Of a stretch of DNA of 44,633 bases, positions 1 through 9,021 are shown piece by piece. Numbering within the stretch: position 1 is the stretch's first letter; the number at the start of each line of letters is the position of its first letter. The stretch covers positions 1-44,633 of the forward strand of contig JAOUCZ010000005.1 of assembly GCA_029859505.1 (NCBI GenBank). Reading direction: 5' to 3'. This DNA is from Lysobacterales bacterium. GTDB lineage: Bacteria > Pseudomonadota > Gammaproteobacteria > Xanthomonadales > SZUA-36. The notes under the pieces are model-generated. The model made no database searches, had not been told where the DNA came from, and saw only the letters and a program-made list of their open reading frames with translations. The position numbers and the translations under genes were made by a program.

Positions 1-1098
1 TATGAGGAAGACCTTGATGTGTTGCTGGCACAGTTGAATGACTATGCAGATTGGTTAAGAGAAGAAATGACACCACGTGCGCGGCAGGATCACCGCCTTC
101 CTGCGGAACTCTACGCCGACAACCTCAAGAATTTTGGTGTTCGTGAAAATCCGGAAATCCTGATCCGGGATGCACAGTTTGGATTCCAGGAAATCAAATC
201 CCAGATGCGTTCGGTTGCGCGCCAGATTGCCGATAAACGCGGATGGAAAAACGGCGACCTCATGTATGTCATGGCAGAGCTGAAGAAGGAGACCATTCCG
301 GAAGATAAGATCATGGAAGTGTATATGGCCCGGCTGGCGGCCATTGAAGAATTGATCCGCAAGCATGATGTCATCACCCTGCCCGAGCGCAATGCCTCGA
401 TCCGGCTAGCCACCGAAGCGGAATCGGCCAGTATTCCGGCCCCCTTCATGAGCCCGCCGCAACTGGTTGGCAATACCGGTCAATACGGTGAGTTTGTGCT
501 GGTGCAGAGTAATCCGGCACTGGAGGGTGATGACAGCGTGATGGATGATTGGAATCACGACTCTGTTACCTGGGCGCTAACCGTTCACGAAGCACGACCT
601 GGTCACGAAATGCAATTTGCCGCGCTGGTCGAAAATGGTACCTCGCTGGCCCGCTCCACCTATGCCTTCAACAGCGCAAACGTGGAAGGCTGGGGTCTGT
701 ATTCCGAGGCAATCATGATGGAATACCTGCCGCTGGAGGGCCAGTTATTCACTCTATTGGCCAGGTTGCAAAGAGCCGGACGCATGTTTATGGACCCGAT
801 GGTGAATCTTGGTCTGCTGACACCGGAAGATGCGGTTGATTTCATGATAAACCAGATCGGTCTTTCCAAGGCAATGGCCAGTTCAGAAGCAGATCGCTAT
901 GCCTTCCTGGCACCGGGACAAGCCACTTCCTATTACTATGGATACCGAAATCTTGTACGTTTGCGAACTGAGGTAGAGATGACCCTTGGTGATCGCTTTA
1001 ACCAGCGTGAGTACCACGATTTCATATTGCAGCAGGGTTTGCTGCCACCAGAACTACTGCGCCAGGCCGTGTTAGAGGATTTTGTACCGGCGCAGTGA
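1..1098 (+). CDS. DUF885 family metallopeptidase-like protein (C-terminal part)
   Basis: The reading frame is open from the first base, so this is the C-terminal part (about 365 residues) of a longer protein; DUF885 proteins are usually near 600 residues. The key motif HEARPGHEMQ, a metal-site signature of the family, is encoded around bases 586-615. It is followed by the typical region with FNSANVEGWGLYSE, in which the glutamate is probably a further metal ligand. The family is treated as zinc-dependent peptidase-like, and many members are exported lipoproteins or periplasmic proteins; the signal peptide would lie outside the window. The exact substrate is not known. No RBS or start can be judged here, and the apparent GTG at 19 is internal. 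Confidence 0.88.
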   Translation, partial: YEEDLDVLLAQLNDYADWLREEMTPRARQDHRLPAELYADNLKNFGVRENPEILIRDAQFGFQEIKSQMRSVARQIADKRGWKNGDLMYVMAELKKETIPEDKIMEVYMARLAAIEELIRKHDVITLPERNASIRLATEAESASIPAPFMSPPQLVGNTGQYGEFVLVQSNPALEGDDSVMDDWNHDSVTWALTVHEARPGHEMQFAALVENGTSLARSTYAFNSANVEGWGLYSEAIMMEYLPLEGQLFTLLARLQRAGRMFMDPMVNLGLLTPEDAVDFMINQIGLSKAMASSEADRYAFLAPGQATSYYYGYRNLVRLRTEVEMTLGDRFNQREYHDFILQQGLLPPELLRQAVLEDFVPAQ

Positions 1099-1111
1099 GG
1101 GAGCCACGTAG

Positions 1112-1133
1112 GGTGCGTTATTTATAACGCACC
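1112..1133. repeat. Intergenic palindrome GGTGCGTTAT/ATAACGCACC
   Basis: Ten-base perfect inverted arms are separated by TT. An identical 22-bp palindrome, with the same CATTT after it, occurs at 38148-38169, so this is a dispersed intergenic repeat rather than a private terminator. It lies 14 bases after the DUF885 stop codon and has no T-run. Confidence 0.75.
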
Positions 1134-1158
1134 ATTTGTACAAACCCAAGGAAACCGC

Positions 1159-1178
1159 GTGGGTAACGAGTTACCCAC
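1159..1178. repeat. Intergenic palindrome GTGGGTAAC/GTTACCCAC
   Basis: Nine-base perfect inverted arms flank GA. The design (arm, GA, arm ending in GTTACNCA) matches the palindrome at 36018-36043, suggesting a related repeat family. The rest of the 1099-1301 gap shows no gene. Confidence 0.7.
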
Positions 1179-1301
1179 CCTACGGGGTGCGAGTAGAAGC
1201 GAACCCCATTCTGGGCGCTGACCAGTCAATAGCGGGAACCACCTGAAACAATGCGATTTTAATTGAATCGCCGCTGTCCCAAGGTGAAGATAGGGACACC
1301 A

Positions 1302-2648
1302 ATGAATAACAAGTATGATCCTGTAACGGGGAAAGTGATCCCCGTTTTCTTCCATTACGCCATACCTTCGGTGATCGGTATACTGGCGGCTACTTCAGCT
1401 GGTGTCATCGATGGAATTTTTATCGGCAACTTTGTGGGTGCCACGGCACTGGCGGCCGTCAATATCAGCATGCCTGCATTCGCTTTGTTCGCTGCGGTGG
1501 TTTTCATGCTGGCCGTGGGCGGTTCGGTTATGTGTGGAAAATTTATTGGTGAGTCTGACCTGCACTCAGCTTCTTCCATTTTCAGCAAAACTGTCTATAT
1601 CACACTGGCCCTGGCACTGATAATCTCATTGGTTTTCCTGTTGTTTATGGATCAGCTTGTTTCCATGCTCGGTGCCAATGAAGAGTTGCATGGGCTGGTC
1701 AGTGATTACATGACGATCATTGTTTTTGCGGCACCCCTGCTGATTCTTGGCCTGACACTGGATTATTTCGTCCGGGTTGATGGCCGCCCGATGCTGGCAT
1801 CCGCTTCGCTGGTGGCTTTTGCGGTGATCAATATCAGTCTTGATTACCTGCTCATCGTACGCCTGGGTTGGGGAATCAAGGGTGCGGCATGGGCTACAGC
1901 CATTGCTGAATGCAGCATATTTTTCATATTGCTCAGTCACTGGTTCAGTGCGCGCTGTAATCTCAAGCTGATTCCCTTTCTTGAATGTCACCGTGATGGC
2001 TGGAGTGCCGTGCTCAGGGCGGCCTACAACGGTTTTTCAGAGTTCGCCAACGAGATGTCGATTGGCCTGATTACCCTGTTATTCAACTGGGTGATGATTT
2101 CCCGACTGGGCGTGGAGGGTGTAGCAGCATTCACGATCATCAGCTACCTGCTGTATATCGGGCTTGAGGTCTGTTATGGGATCAGTGAATCACTGCAACC
2201 CACAGTGAGCAAGAACCTCGGTGCAAGGCAACCGGAACGTATTGTTCAGTTTATGCGGACCGCCGTGTTGTCCTGCTGCGTAATCGGTTTGCTGGTCAGT
2301 GGCCTGTTCCTGTTTTTCCCTGAGGCCCTGATTTCCATCTTTCTGCGCGAAGGCGAAGTCCGGACTGTTGAAATCGCGCTTACCTTTATAGCCCTGTTCT
2401 GGCCCGCCTTCCTGTTCAATGGTATGAATATTACCCTGGCGTCCTATTTTACCGCGCTGCACAAGCCTCTTCAGTCGGCGACCATAGCAATATCACGAAG
2501 CCTCGTGTTGCCGGCACTGGGCTTGCTGTTCCTGCCATTCTGGTTTGGGGATAATGGTGTGTACATGGCCATTCCACTGACTGAAGCCGTGACATTCGTG
2601 GTAGCCATTATTCTTGTCAGTCGCAATCGACCTTCAAACTTGATCTAA
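1302..2648 (+). CDS. MATE family efflux transporter
   Basis: This polytopic inner-membrane protein of 448 residues has about 12 hydrophobic segments arranged as two six-helix halves. The N-terminal stretch with FFHYAIPSVIGIL and the segment DGIFIGNFVGATALAAVN are typical of the MATE (multidrug and toxic compound extrusion) family. Such proteins expel drugs, dyes or metabolites in exchange for Na+ or H+; the substrate cannot be read from the sequence. I place the start at the ATG at 1302, with AGGGA just upstream, rather than at a TTG 39 bases earlier. It converges on the CBS gene with only 5 bases between stop codons. In this host a Na+ gradient made by the nearby Nqr could power it, which is only an inference. 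Confidence 0.9.
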   Translation: MNNKYDPVTGKVIPVFFHYAIPSVIGILAATSAGVIDGIFIGNFVGATALAAVNISMPAFALFAAVVFMLAVGGSVMCGKFIGESDLHSASSIFSKTVYITLALALIISLVFLLFMDQLVSMLGANEELHGLVSDYMTIIVFAAPLLILGLTLDYFVRVDGRPMLASASLVAFAVINISLDYLLIVRLGWGIKGAAWATAIAECSIFFILLSHWFSARCNLKLIPFLECHRDGWSAVLRAAYNGFSEFANEMSIGLITLLFNWVMISRLGVEGVAAFTIISYLLYIGLEVCYGISESLQPTVSKNLGARQPERIVQFMRTAVLSCCVIGLLVSGLFLFFPEALISIFLREGEVRTVEIALTFIALFWPAFLFNGMNITLASYFTALHKPLQSATIAISRSLVLPALGLLFLPFWFGDNGVYMAIPLTEAVTFVVAIILVSRNRPSNLI

Positions 2649-2653
2649 ATGCC

Positions 2654-3064
2654 TTATTGGGCTTTTTCCGGATAGTATTTACCCACTGCCTGCATTACAT
2701 CCCGACGGCTGATCACACCCACCAAACGCCCGTTATCGACAACCGGGTAGCGGTGGAAGCGACCGTTGATAAACAGGTCTGCGACCGTCAGCACACTCTG
2801 CTCAGGTCCGATCCATTGCGGATTCTCACTCATGAAGTCTTTGACCAACCCGCCAGGCTCCCCATGGTAGGCGGCTTGCATCGCCACCCGCATACAGTCG
2901 CGCTCGGTGAGCACACCCACCAGGCGACCGTGCTTATCGAGGACTGGCGCGCCGGATACGTCTCTTTCTATCAACAGGTGAGTGGCCTTGCGGATTTCCA
3001 TGTCCGGGGCCAGCGTCAATGGGTTTTTCGTCATGTGATCTTTTACGAATACCGACCTTAACAT
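2654..3064 (-). CDS. Twin CBS domain protein, last gene of the nqr operon
   Basis: This 136-residue protein is made almost entirely of two CBS domains (roughly residues 8-64 and 73-130), with the repeated signatures GAPVLDKHGRLVGVLTERD and YPVVDNGRLVGVISRRD. Pairs of CBS domains bind adenine nucleotides such as AMP, ATP or NAD(H) and act as energy sensors. No catalytic domain is attached, so it would act as a free-standing module. Its ATG overlaps the TGA of nqrM (TGATG), which implies translational coupling to the nqr operon. A role in adjusting Nqr activity or assembly to energy state is an inference. The gene lies where many bacteria have unrelated genes. Confidence 0.9.
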   Translation of the reverse strand: MLRSVFVKDHMTKNPLTLAPDMEIRKATHLLIERDVSGAPVLDKHGRLVGVLTERDCMRVAMQAAYHGEPGGLVKDFMSENPQWIGPEQSVLTVADLFINGRFHRYPVVDNGRLVGVISRRDVMQAVGKYYPEKAQ

Positions 3065-3231
3065 CAGTCATCTCCAGCAATTTTTCGATTTGGGCAGGTT
3101 CCACACCGTGGCGTGCCCTCCGGCTTTTTGCCACAACCACCCGACAGCGGTTTGCCATCTATGATTTGCCCAAGGCCCATTGCAAGGCAGCACAGGCTAA
3201 CGACAATCAGTGTTCCGATAAACAAACTCAT
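3064..3231 (-). CDS. nqrM: NqrM, Na+-NQR maturation factor (55 aa)
   Basis: This short gene encodes a protein that starts MSLFIGTLIVVSLCCLAMGL, one hydrophobic membrane segment. It continues with a cysteine-rich tail containing GGCGKKPEGTPRCGTCPN. Small size, N-terminal helix, clustered cysteines and position directly after nqrF identify it as NqrM (DUF539). NqrM is needed to assemble Na+-NQR, probably by delivering iron to the Cys site formed by NqrD and NqrE. The ATG at 3231 is 4 bases after the nqrF stop, and its TGA overlaps the start of the CBS gene. It is easily missed because of its length. Confidence 0.92.
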   Translation of the reverse strand: MSLFIGTLIVVSLCCLAMGLGQIIDGKPLSGGCGKKPEGTPRCGTCPNRKIAGDD

Positions 3232-3235
3232 TTAG

Positions 3236-4459
3236 TTAATTCCCAAAATCATCAAACAACACGTTTTGCTCGTCTACACCCAGGTTGTATAACAACCGCT
3301 CCACTGCAGCGATCATCATTGGCGGTCCGCACATATAATACTCACAGTCTTCCGGGGCCGGGTGATCCTTGAGGTAGTGCTCATATAAAACATCGTGAAT
3401 AAACCCCACCATGCCTTCCCAGTTGTCTTCGGGTAGTGGGTCGGATAAGGCCAGATTCCAGCTAAAATTCTCGTATCTTTCTTCCAGCTCGTTGAGCTCA
3501 TCCACGTAAAAGGCTTCACGCAGGCTACGCGCACCATACCAGAAACTGATTTTCCGCTTGCTACCCAGGCGTTTGAGCTGGTCAAAAATATGCGACCTCA
3601 TCGGAGCCATGCCGGCACCGCCACCGATAAAAACCATCTCCGCATCGGTCTCCTTTGCAAGGAATTCACCGTAGGGCCCTGATATGGTCACCGGGTCACC
3701 AGGCTTCAGGTTGAAAATGTACGATGACATGATGCCGGTGGGTACATTATCGGCAGCACCCGGCGGGGGTGTGGCAATACGCACGTTCAACATGACAATG
3801 GTGTTTTCTTCAGGATAACTGGCCATCGAGTAGGCGCGGATAGCCGGTTCCGTGACAATGGATTTGATATCCAACAGACCAAACTTCTTCCAGTCTTCGA
3901 GGTATTCCTCACCAATATCGAATGAGGAGTAACTCAATTCGTGCGGATCACATTCAATCTGGATATACCCGCCTGCCTTAAAATCCAGTGTTTCCCCGGT
4001 GGGCAATTCAAGTACCAACTCCTTGATAAAAGTCGCCACATTCTCATTGGAACGAACGGTACATTGCCATTTTTTCACACCAAATACGTCTTCCGGCACG
4101 GTGACCACCATGTCCTGGGCAACGGCAACCTGGCAGGCAAGCCTTTGCATCTCGGCGGCTTCTTTCTTGCTGATCTGAGATGCTTCGGTCGGTAACAGCG
4201 ACCCGCCACCCGCCAATACCCTTACTCGACACTGACCACAGGTGCCGCCACCACCGCAGGCAGATGGAACAAAAACTCCTCCGTCGGCAAGCGCACCCAT
4301 CAGTCTATTACCCAAGGGTGTCTTGATATCCAGTTCATCGTTGACCCTGATGGTTACCTCGCCCTGTGGCACGAGCTTGGCACGAACCCACAGGATCAAC
4401 ACGGTCAAAAGTGCCAAAATGCTACTGAATACGATAATGCTGAAGAAGATTTCCTTCAT
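3236..4459 (-). CDS. nqrF: Na+-translocating NADH:quinone reductase subunit F
   Basis: NqrF (407 aa) is the NADH-oxidising entry subunit of Na+-NQR. An N-terminal membrane helix (residues 4-25) is followed by a plant-type [2Fe-2S] domain whose cysteines are in [10 protein letters not shown] and the later ACQVA. Next is a ferredoxin-reductase module with the FAD-binding RAYSMAS, the NADH-binding [12 protein letters not shown] and the C-terminal YYMCGPPMM. The length fits the family. Electrons pass from NADH to FAD and then to the 2Fe-2S cluster on the cytoplasmic side. The start lies 8 bases after nqrE. Confidence 0.97.
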   Translation of the reverse strand: MKEIFFSIIVFSSILALLTVLILWVRAKLVPQGEVTIRVNDELDIKTPLGNRLMGALADGGVFVPSACGGGGTCGQCRVRVLAGGGSLLPTEASQISKKEAAEMQRLACQVAVAQDMVVTVPEDVFGVKKWQCTVRSNENVATFIKELVLELPTGETLDFKAGGYIQIECDPHELSYSSFDIGEEYLEDWKKFGLLDIKSIVTEPAIRAYSMASYPEENTIVMLNVRIATPPPGAADNVPTGIMSSYIFNLKPGDPVTISGPYGEFLAKETDAEMVFIGGGAGMAPMRSHIFDQLKRLGSKRKISFWYGARSLREAFYVDELNELEERYENFSWNLALSDPLPEDNWEGMVGFIHDVLYEHYLKDHPAPEDCEYYMCGPPMMIAAVERLLYNLGVDEQNVLFDDFGN

Positions 4460-4467
4460 GCTGCCGC

Positions 4468-5076
4468 CTACAAGCTGATTCCTGCTATACCCATGAACGC
4501 CAATGAAATCAGGCCCGTGGTGATAAAGGTAATACCCAGGCCTTGCAGGCCCTCAGGTATTTCGCTGTACTTCATCTTCTCACGCAAGCCCGCCAGTGCC
4601 ACGATGGCCAGCGCCCAACCAAATCCGACACCAAGGCCATAGGCAACACTCTCTGTGAAATTATAGTCTCGCTGAACCATGAAAAGCGACGCACCCAGGA
4701 TCGCGCAATTGACGGTCAATAACGGCAGGTAAATTCCCAATGCGTTATACAGGGCCGGCACAAAACGTTGCAGCACGATCTCGAGGATCTGGATCATCGC
4801 GGCAATTACCGCGATCTGGCTGAGCAACCCCAGGTAGGAGTAGTTCATCTGCCCGAGACCGATCCAATCCAGTGCCCCGTGGCGCAATATGAAGTTATAG
4901 ATCAGGTTGTTTAATGGAACACTGATGCCTTCCACCACGATAACAGCCAAACCAAGACTGATCGTTGTCTTGATCTGCTTTGATACCGCCAGGAAAGTAC
5001 ACATGCCCAGGAAGTAAGCCAGGGCGAGATTCTCCAGGAAGACTGAGCGGAAGAAGATATCGATGAAATTACTCAT
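4468..5076 (-). CDS. nqrE: Na+-translocating NADH:quinone reductase subunit E
   Basis: NqrE (202 aa) is an integral membrane protein with six predicted helices. It carries the two conserved half-helix cysteine motifs GMCTFLAVS and [12 protein letters not shown]. Together with the equivalent cysteines of NqrD these hold the intramembrane iron centre that relays electrons across the membrane. The ATG overlaps the nqrD stop codon (TGATG), as expected for tightly coupled subunits. Confidence 0.97.
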   Translation of the reverse strand: MSNFIDIFFRSVFLENLALAYFLGMCTFLAVSKQIKTTISLGLAVIVVEGISVPLNNLIYNFILRHGALDWIGLGQMNYSYLGLLSQIAVIAAMIQILEIVLQRFVPALYNALGIYLPLLTVNCAILGASLFMVQRDYNFTESVAYGLGVGFGWALAIVALAGLREKMKYSEIPEGLQGLGITFITTGLISLAFMGIAGISL

Positions 5077-5732
5077 CAGCGCTCCTCCTGGTATGGCAAT
5101 GGAATGGGTTCAAACTCGGGTTTTTCTTTTTGTTCCGGCATCCAGCTACGGATACCCCAGACGAGGAAGCCGATGATAAAGAAAGCACTTGGCGCCAGTA
5201 AAAACAGCGCGTTTTCCTGGTACCAGCCGCCTTCATGAGCCAGTTCGAGTAGCCGGTAACCCATTAGCGTTCCATTGCCGAGTAACTCCCGGATGGTAGC
5301 CACGATGATCAGGATAAGGCTATAACCCAGGCCGCTGCCCAAGGCGTCCAGTATGCTGGTACCTATCCCGTTTTTCATTGCGCAGGCCTCGGCCCGGCCC
5401 AGGACGATGCAGTTGGTCACAATCAGGCTGATATAAACACTCAGCGTGCGGGCGGCATCCGGCATGAAGGCGATCAGGAACTGATCGATCACGGTCACGG
5501 CCGATGCGATGATGGTAATCTGCACCAGCAAACGTACGCTCGACGGGAGGTAATTGCGTATGGCGCTGATGGCTACATTGGAAATGACCAGAACCGTGGT
5601 CAAAGCAACGCTCATGATCAACGAAGATGTCAGTGAATTGGTAATGGCCAGCGCCGAACAAATTCCCAGTACATGCAGCGTGACCGGGTTTTCCTTCAGT
5701 AATGGCGCGGTAAGCGTTTGCTTCGAACTCAT
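5076..5732 (-). CDS. nqrD: Na+-translocating NADH:quinone reductase subunit D
   Basis: NqrD (218 aa) is homologous to NqrE and has an inverted membrane topology. The cysteine motifs [12 protein letters not shown] and [13 protein letters not shown] are visible and supply half of the intramembrane Fe site. [18 protein letters not shown] at the N terminus is typical of the family. The start overlaps the nqrC stop by four bases (ATGA). Confidence 0.97.
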   Translation of the reverse strand: MSSKQTLTAPLLKENPVTLHVLGICSALAITNSLTSSLIMSVALTTVLVISNVAISAIRNYLPSSVRLLVQITIIASAVTVIDQFLIAFMPDAARTLSVYISLIVTNCIVLGRAEACAMKNGIGTSILDALGSGLGYSLILIIVATIRELLGNGTLMGYRLLELAHEGGWYQENALFLLAPSAFFIIGFLVWGIRSWMPEQKEKPEFEPIPLPYQEER

Positions 5733-6538
5733 GGTTTATCCTCCGAAGGCCGAATGGTCGGGCTTTCACTCAGGGTCCGCAGGAAATCCTGGTAACCGTG
5801 AGGTCCAAACCAGTAATGCACCATGCTGGTGACTGCATCTGCTGTCACCGTCGCACCGGTCAGTGCATCCACTTCAAAACGAGCTGCTGTTGAGTCTGGT
5901 TGAACCACACCCTCGTTGACCCTAAAGCGTGGCTTTCCTTCCTCATCGTAGACCTGCCGTCCCTGCCATTGCTCGAGCCAATGTCCATGGGTTATCTGGT
6001 CACCAAGTCCCGGTGTTTCATTCTGCTCGTAGAATGTCATTCCGGAAATCGTGTTGAAATCAGGCTCCAGCGCAATATAACCGTAAAGCATGGACCACAT
6101 GCCATTGCCCCTCACCGGAAGAATTACCCGATCAAGCCCGTCGTCATCCCAGACCATGTAAACGGGCACAAAGCGGGTACGGCGGCTAAGGCTGGCTAGA
6201 TCCAATTCAGAGGGAATGGAGACGCTCAATTCCGGATCATTCAGCGCCAGGCGGGTATTAAATGTGATGGGATCAATCTCCTCATCGTAAACGGCATCAT
6301 CGATATTGATGATGCGTATATCGAGGCTCTTGTACAGTTCCAGCATATCTTCGTCTTCGATGACCTGCTCACCCGGTAACAGGCCTGTTAGCTGCATGAT
6401 GTTCCGGCTGCGGTCCAGCATCTGGTTGTTGAGTTGAATCGGTCTCAATACGACCACCGCAGCCGACACCAGTGATGAGCAAACCAGGGCAGTGATCATG
6501 ACCACAAAAAACGCATTCCGGGGTGAGTCTTTGTTCAT
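5729..6538 (-). CDS. nqrC: Na+-translocating NADH:quinone reductase subunit C
   Basis: NqrC (269 aa) has one N-terminal membrane helix (residues 9-31) and a periplasmic FMN-binding domain. The flavinylation motif DALTGATVT is intact, and Thr230 would carry FMN through a phosphoester bond made by ApbE. No apbE gene lies in this window, so it must be elsewhere. ATGA overlaps join it to both nqrB and nqrD. Confidence 0.97.
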   Translation of the reverse strand: MNKDSPRNAFFVVMITALVCSSLVSAAVVVLRPIQLNNQMLDRSRNIMQLTGLLPGEQVIEDEDMLELYKSLDIRIINIDDAVYDEEIDPITFNTRLALNDPELSVSIPSELDLASLSRRTRFVPVYMVWDDDGLDRVILPVRGNGMWSMLYGYIALEPDFNTISGMTFYEQNETPGLGDQITHGHWLEQWQGRQVYDEEGKPRFRVNEGVVQPDSTAARFEVDALTGATVTADAVTSMVHYWFGPHGYQDFLRTLSESPTIRPSEDKP

Positions 6539-7704
6539 GACCCCCGCTCCAGCAGTCGCAACTTGCGACGATGTATGTTCAGTTCAGTGACAATAAAATC
6601 TATCAGAGGTGAAAAAATACTGGCCAGCAAAATGGCGAACATCACGCCTTCATAGTAGGACGGATTGAACAAACGAATGATCATGGTCAGTGCCCCCACC
6701 AGGAAACCAAAACCCCACCGGCCCGGGTTGGTCATGGGTCCAGCCACGGGATCCGTTGCGATAAATACCACCCCAAATACATAACCACCCATCACCATAT
6801 GCCAATACCAGGGCACCGAAAACAGGTAGTGATCAGGCGCCACGGCATTGCTGATCAGTGAGACACCGATAAAACCGATTGCGCTACCGAGGATCAAGCG
6901 CCATGAAACCATCCCTGTCAGCATCAGGAAAAGCCCGCCAATGAATGCACCCAGTGTGGATACAACACCCACAGCGCCAGGCTTGTCACCTAAAAACAGT
7001 TGCCAATAGCTATAATCTACCGCCGCCACGACACCCAGACCGCCCTCGTCGGTCAGCAGTTCCAGCACCGTCGGCTGGTCGTAGTTTGCCAACGGAACCC
7101 AGGCACCTTCAGCGTAAAACAACGTAGGGTAAGAGAACATCAGGAAGGCCATGCCCAACAAGGCAGGGCTTAACAGGTAGCGACCCGATCCCCCATAGAT
7201 GAGCTTGCCAAACACAATACCGAATGACATGCCAAGCGCGACCTGGTATATCGGTACGCTGGCCGGCAACATCAGTGCGAACAGCCAGGCAATCGCCAGC
7301 ATTCCTTCATCGAGTGGTCTTTTTCGAACCGTGGCAAACAGGGTCTCCCAAAAGGCACCCACTGCCAGGGCAACCGCGATCACCGGCAGGAAGTACAAAA
7401 GACCATGTGTAATACAGGCGCCGATGCTCGAAGGGTCAAAACCAATGCCCGACTGGCTTAAAAACCAGCCACGCCAGCCACTCAATTCCTCGATCTGGAA
7501 GTCGATAATGGCAATGTTGGTCTGATGCCCGAGACTCCAGAGCCCGATCAGCCATGCGGGCAGACTGGCAAGCACGAAGTAGTTCCACATTCGCTGCACA
7601 TTGCTGGCAGCCCTTAAGTGCGGTGCCGAACGGGTCACCGCGTTCGATGACCATAGAAACCGCATGGGGAGCCCGGAAAGGGTGAATAACCAGTTTTTCA
7701 TCAA
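6535..7704 (-). CDS. nqrB: Na+-translocating NADH:quinone reductase subunit B
   Basis: NqrB (389 aa) is the large membrane subunit of about 10 helices that carries Na+ and binds riboflavin and FMN. Family features include WETLFATVRKRPLDEG, GGSGRYLLSPALLGMAF, KPGAVGVVSTLGAFIGG and the C-terminal FIATDPVAGPMTNPGRWGFG. The N terminus is short; many NqrB proteins are nearer 410 residues. The region that normally carries the covalent FMN motif (SGAT) reads YDQPTVL instead. Thr212 aligns with the flavinylated threonine but its neighbours are unusual (see findings). The start overlaps the nqrA stop by four bases. Confidence 0.95.
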   Translation of the reverse strand: MMKNWLFTLSGLPMRFLWSSNAVTRSAPHLRAASNVQRMWNYFVLASLPAWLIGLWSLGHQTNIAIIDFQIEELSGWRGWFLSQSGIGFDPSSIGACITHGLLYFLPVIAVALAVGAFWETLFATVRKRPLDEGMLAIAWLFALMLPASVPIYQVALGMSFGIVFGKLIYGGSGRYLLSPALLGMAFLMFSYPTLFYAEGAWVPLANYDQPTVLELLTDEGGLGVVAAVDYSYWQLFLGDKPGAVGVVSTLGAFIGGLFLMLTGMVSWRLILGSAIGFIGVSLISNAVAPDHYLFSVPWYWHMVMGGYVFGVVFIATDPVAGPMTNPGRWGFGFLVGALTMIIRLFNPSYYEGVMFAILLASIFSPLIDFIVTELNIHRRKLRLLERGS

Positions 7705-9011
7705 CCCTCCCTCTCGATCTGATCAAGGTTGATCCGCAGCGCCTGGGCATAGTCGGTCTTTGCCGGGCAAACGTGCGCACATAGTGCAAGATCCTCCTCA
7801 TCCAGCTCCAGGCAACCTAACGCCTGGGCCTGATCGCTGTCTTTTACCAACAGGGCCCGGAAAAGCGGTGCCGGCAGGATATCAAGCGGCATTACTTTTT
7901 CAAAAACAGGCAAAGGGATCATGCCACTGAAACGGCCATTCTGCGATGTGGTCCAACGACGTTTCGTACCTCTGCCCAACCAGCCAAACAAACGCCGCTC
8001 GCCACCCTCGGGTATCACGGAAAGCTGGTTGTGATAGCGGCCCAGGTAGCCAAGGCTGCCGCTGGCGATGCGCCCGTCGAGTACCGACCCGGATACTGCC
8101 CGACAGCCTTCACATTGATGCAAACCGCCTGCGAGCAGTTCATCCGTTGAAGCACCCACAACCGTTTTGACCAGTCGTGGTTTGACCACGCATTCACCAC
8201 CCACGGCAATCACACGTGAGTTTGGAATAGTACCGTCGGTGAACAACTCTCCGATAGCCATCACGTCCTGGTAATTGATCTGCCAGGCGACCCGCTCCGT
8301 GTCGACCGGGAAAAGATGATGAATATGTGTACCCGGCAAGCCGGCGGGGTGCGGCCCTGAAAACCCCACCTGCTCCAATCGCTCTAAATCGGGTATGTCG
8401 ATATTCCAGCCCGGCCCGGTACACAGGTAAACGGTACCGGTGGTTAACAGGGGCAATAGCCGCAACCCTGAGACAAATGATTCGATATCCGCGCCCACGA
8501 CAACTGCGGGATCTGCCGAGAGTGGCCGGGTGTCGGTGGCCGTGACAAATATAGCGTCAGGGCTGCAACCTGAGTAGGGTATCCGGCTGAATGGACGGGT
8601 GCGAAATGCCGTCCACAAACCTGACTGGTGCAGCCTTTCGAACAGCTGAACACGACTGATCGTGTCAAGTTGCTGACCTGAGAATGGTTCAAAACGGACA
8701 TCTTCCAGACCGGAATTTTCAAGGCGCACCACCACGGAATCCAGCACCCTGCGCTCTCCCCGGTTAATGGCAGTAACGACACCCTGGCCCGGTGAGCAGT
8801 AATTGACGTCCGGGTCCCGTTTGTCGATGAATAGTGGTTGCCCTTTTGCCACCACATCACCTTCTGAAACAAGCATTCTGGGTTTCAAACCAATGAAATC
8901 ATGGCCGCAAAGGGCAACATGCAGAACTTCCGGCCCAGGGTGAATTACCTGTTCTGGTTCACCGCCCAGGGACAAATCCAGTCCTTTCTTGATCTTAATA
9001 TGAGTATTCAC
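7701..9011 (-). CDS. nqrA: Na+-translocating NADH:quinone reductase subunit A
   Basis: NqrA (436 aa from this start) is the peripheral cytoplasmic subunit, involved in quinone interaction. The N terminus HIKIKKGLDLSLGG and the glycine-rich segment near KDSDQAQALGCLELDEEDLALC are characteristic, as is the C-terminal CAHVCPAKTDY. The frame continues 84 bases further upstream. I choose the GTG at 9011 because the family starts at this lysine-rich strand, GAGGGCAGG lies just upstream, and the cytochrome stop codon is then 10 bases away with no long overlap. Confidence 0.95.
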   Translation of the reverse strand: MNTHIKIKKGLDLSLGGEPEQVIHPGPEVLHVALCGHDFIGLKPRMLVSEGDVVAKGQPLFIDKRDPDVNYCSPGQGVVTAINRGERRVLDSVVVRLENSGLEDVRFEPFSGQQLDTISRVQLFERLHQSGLWTAFRTRPFSRIPYSGCSPDAIFVTATDTRPLSADPAVVVGADIESFVSGLRLLPLLTTGTVYLCTGPGWNIDIPDLERLEQVGFSGPHPAGLPGTHIHHLFPVDTERVAWQINYQDVMAIGELFTDGTIPNSRVIAVGGECVVKPRLVKTVVGASTDELLAGGLHQCEGCRAVSGSVLDGRIASGSLGYLGRYHNQLSVIPEGGERRLFGWLGRGTKRRWTTSQNGRFSGMIPLPVFEKVMPLDILPAPLFRALLVKDSDQAQALGCLELDEEDLALCAHVCPAKTDYAQALRINLDQIEREG

Positions 9012-9021
9012 GCACCTGCCC

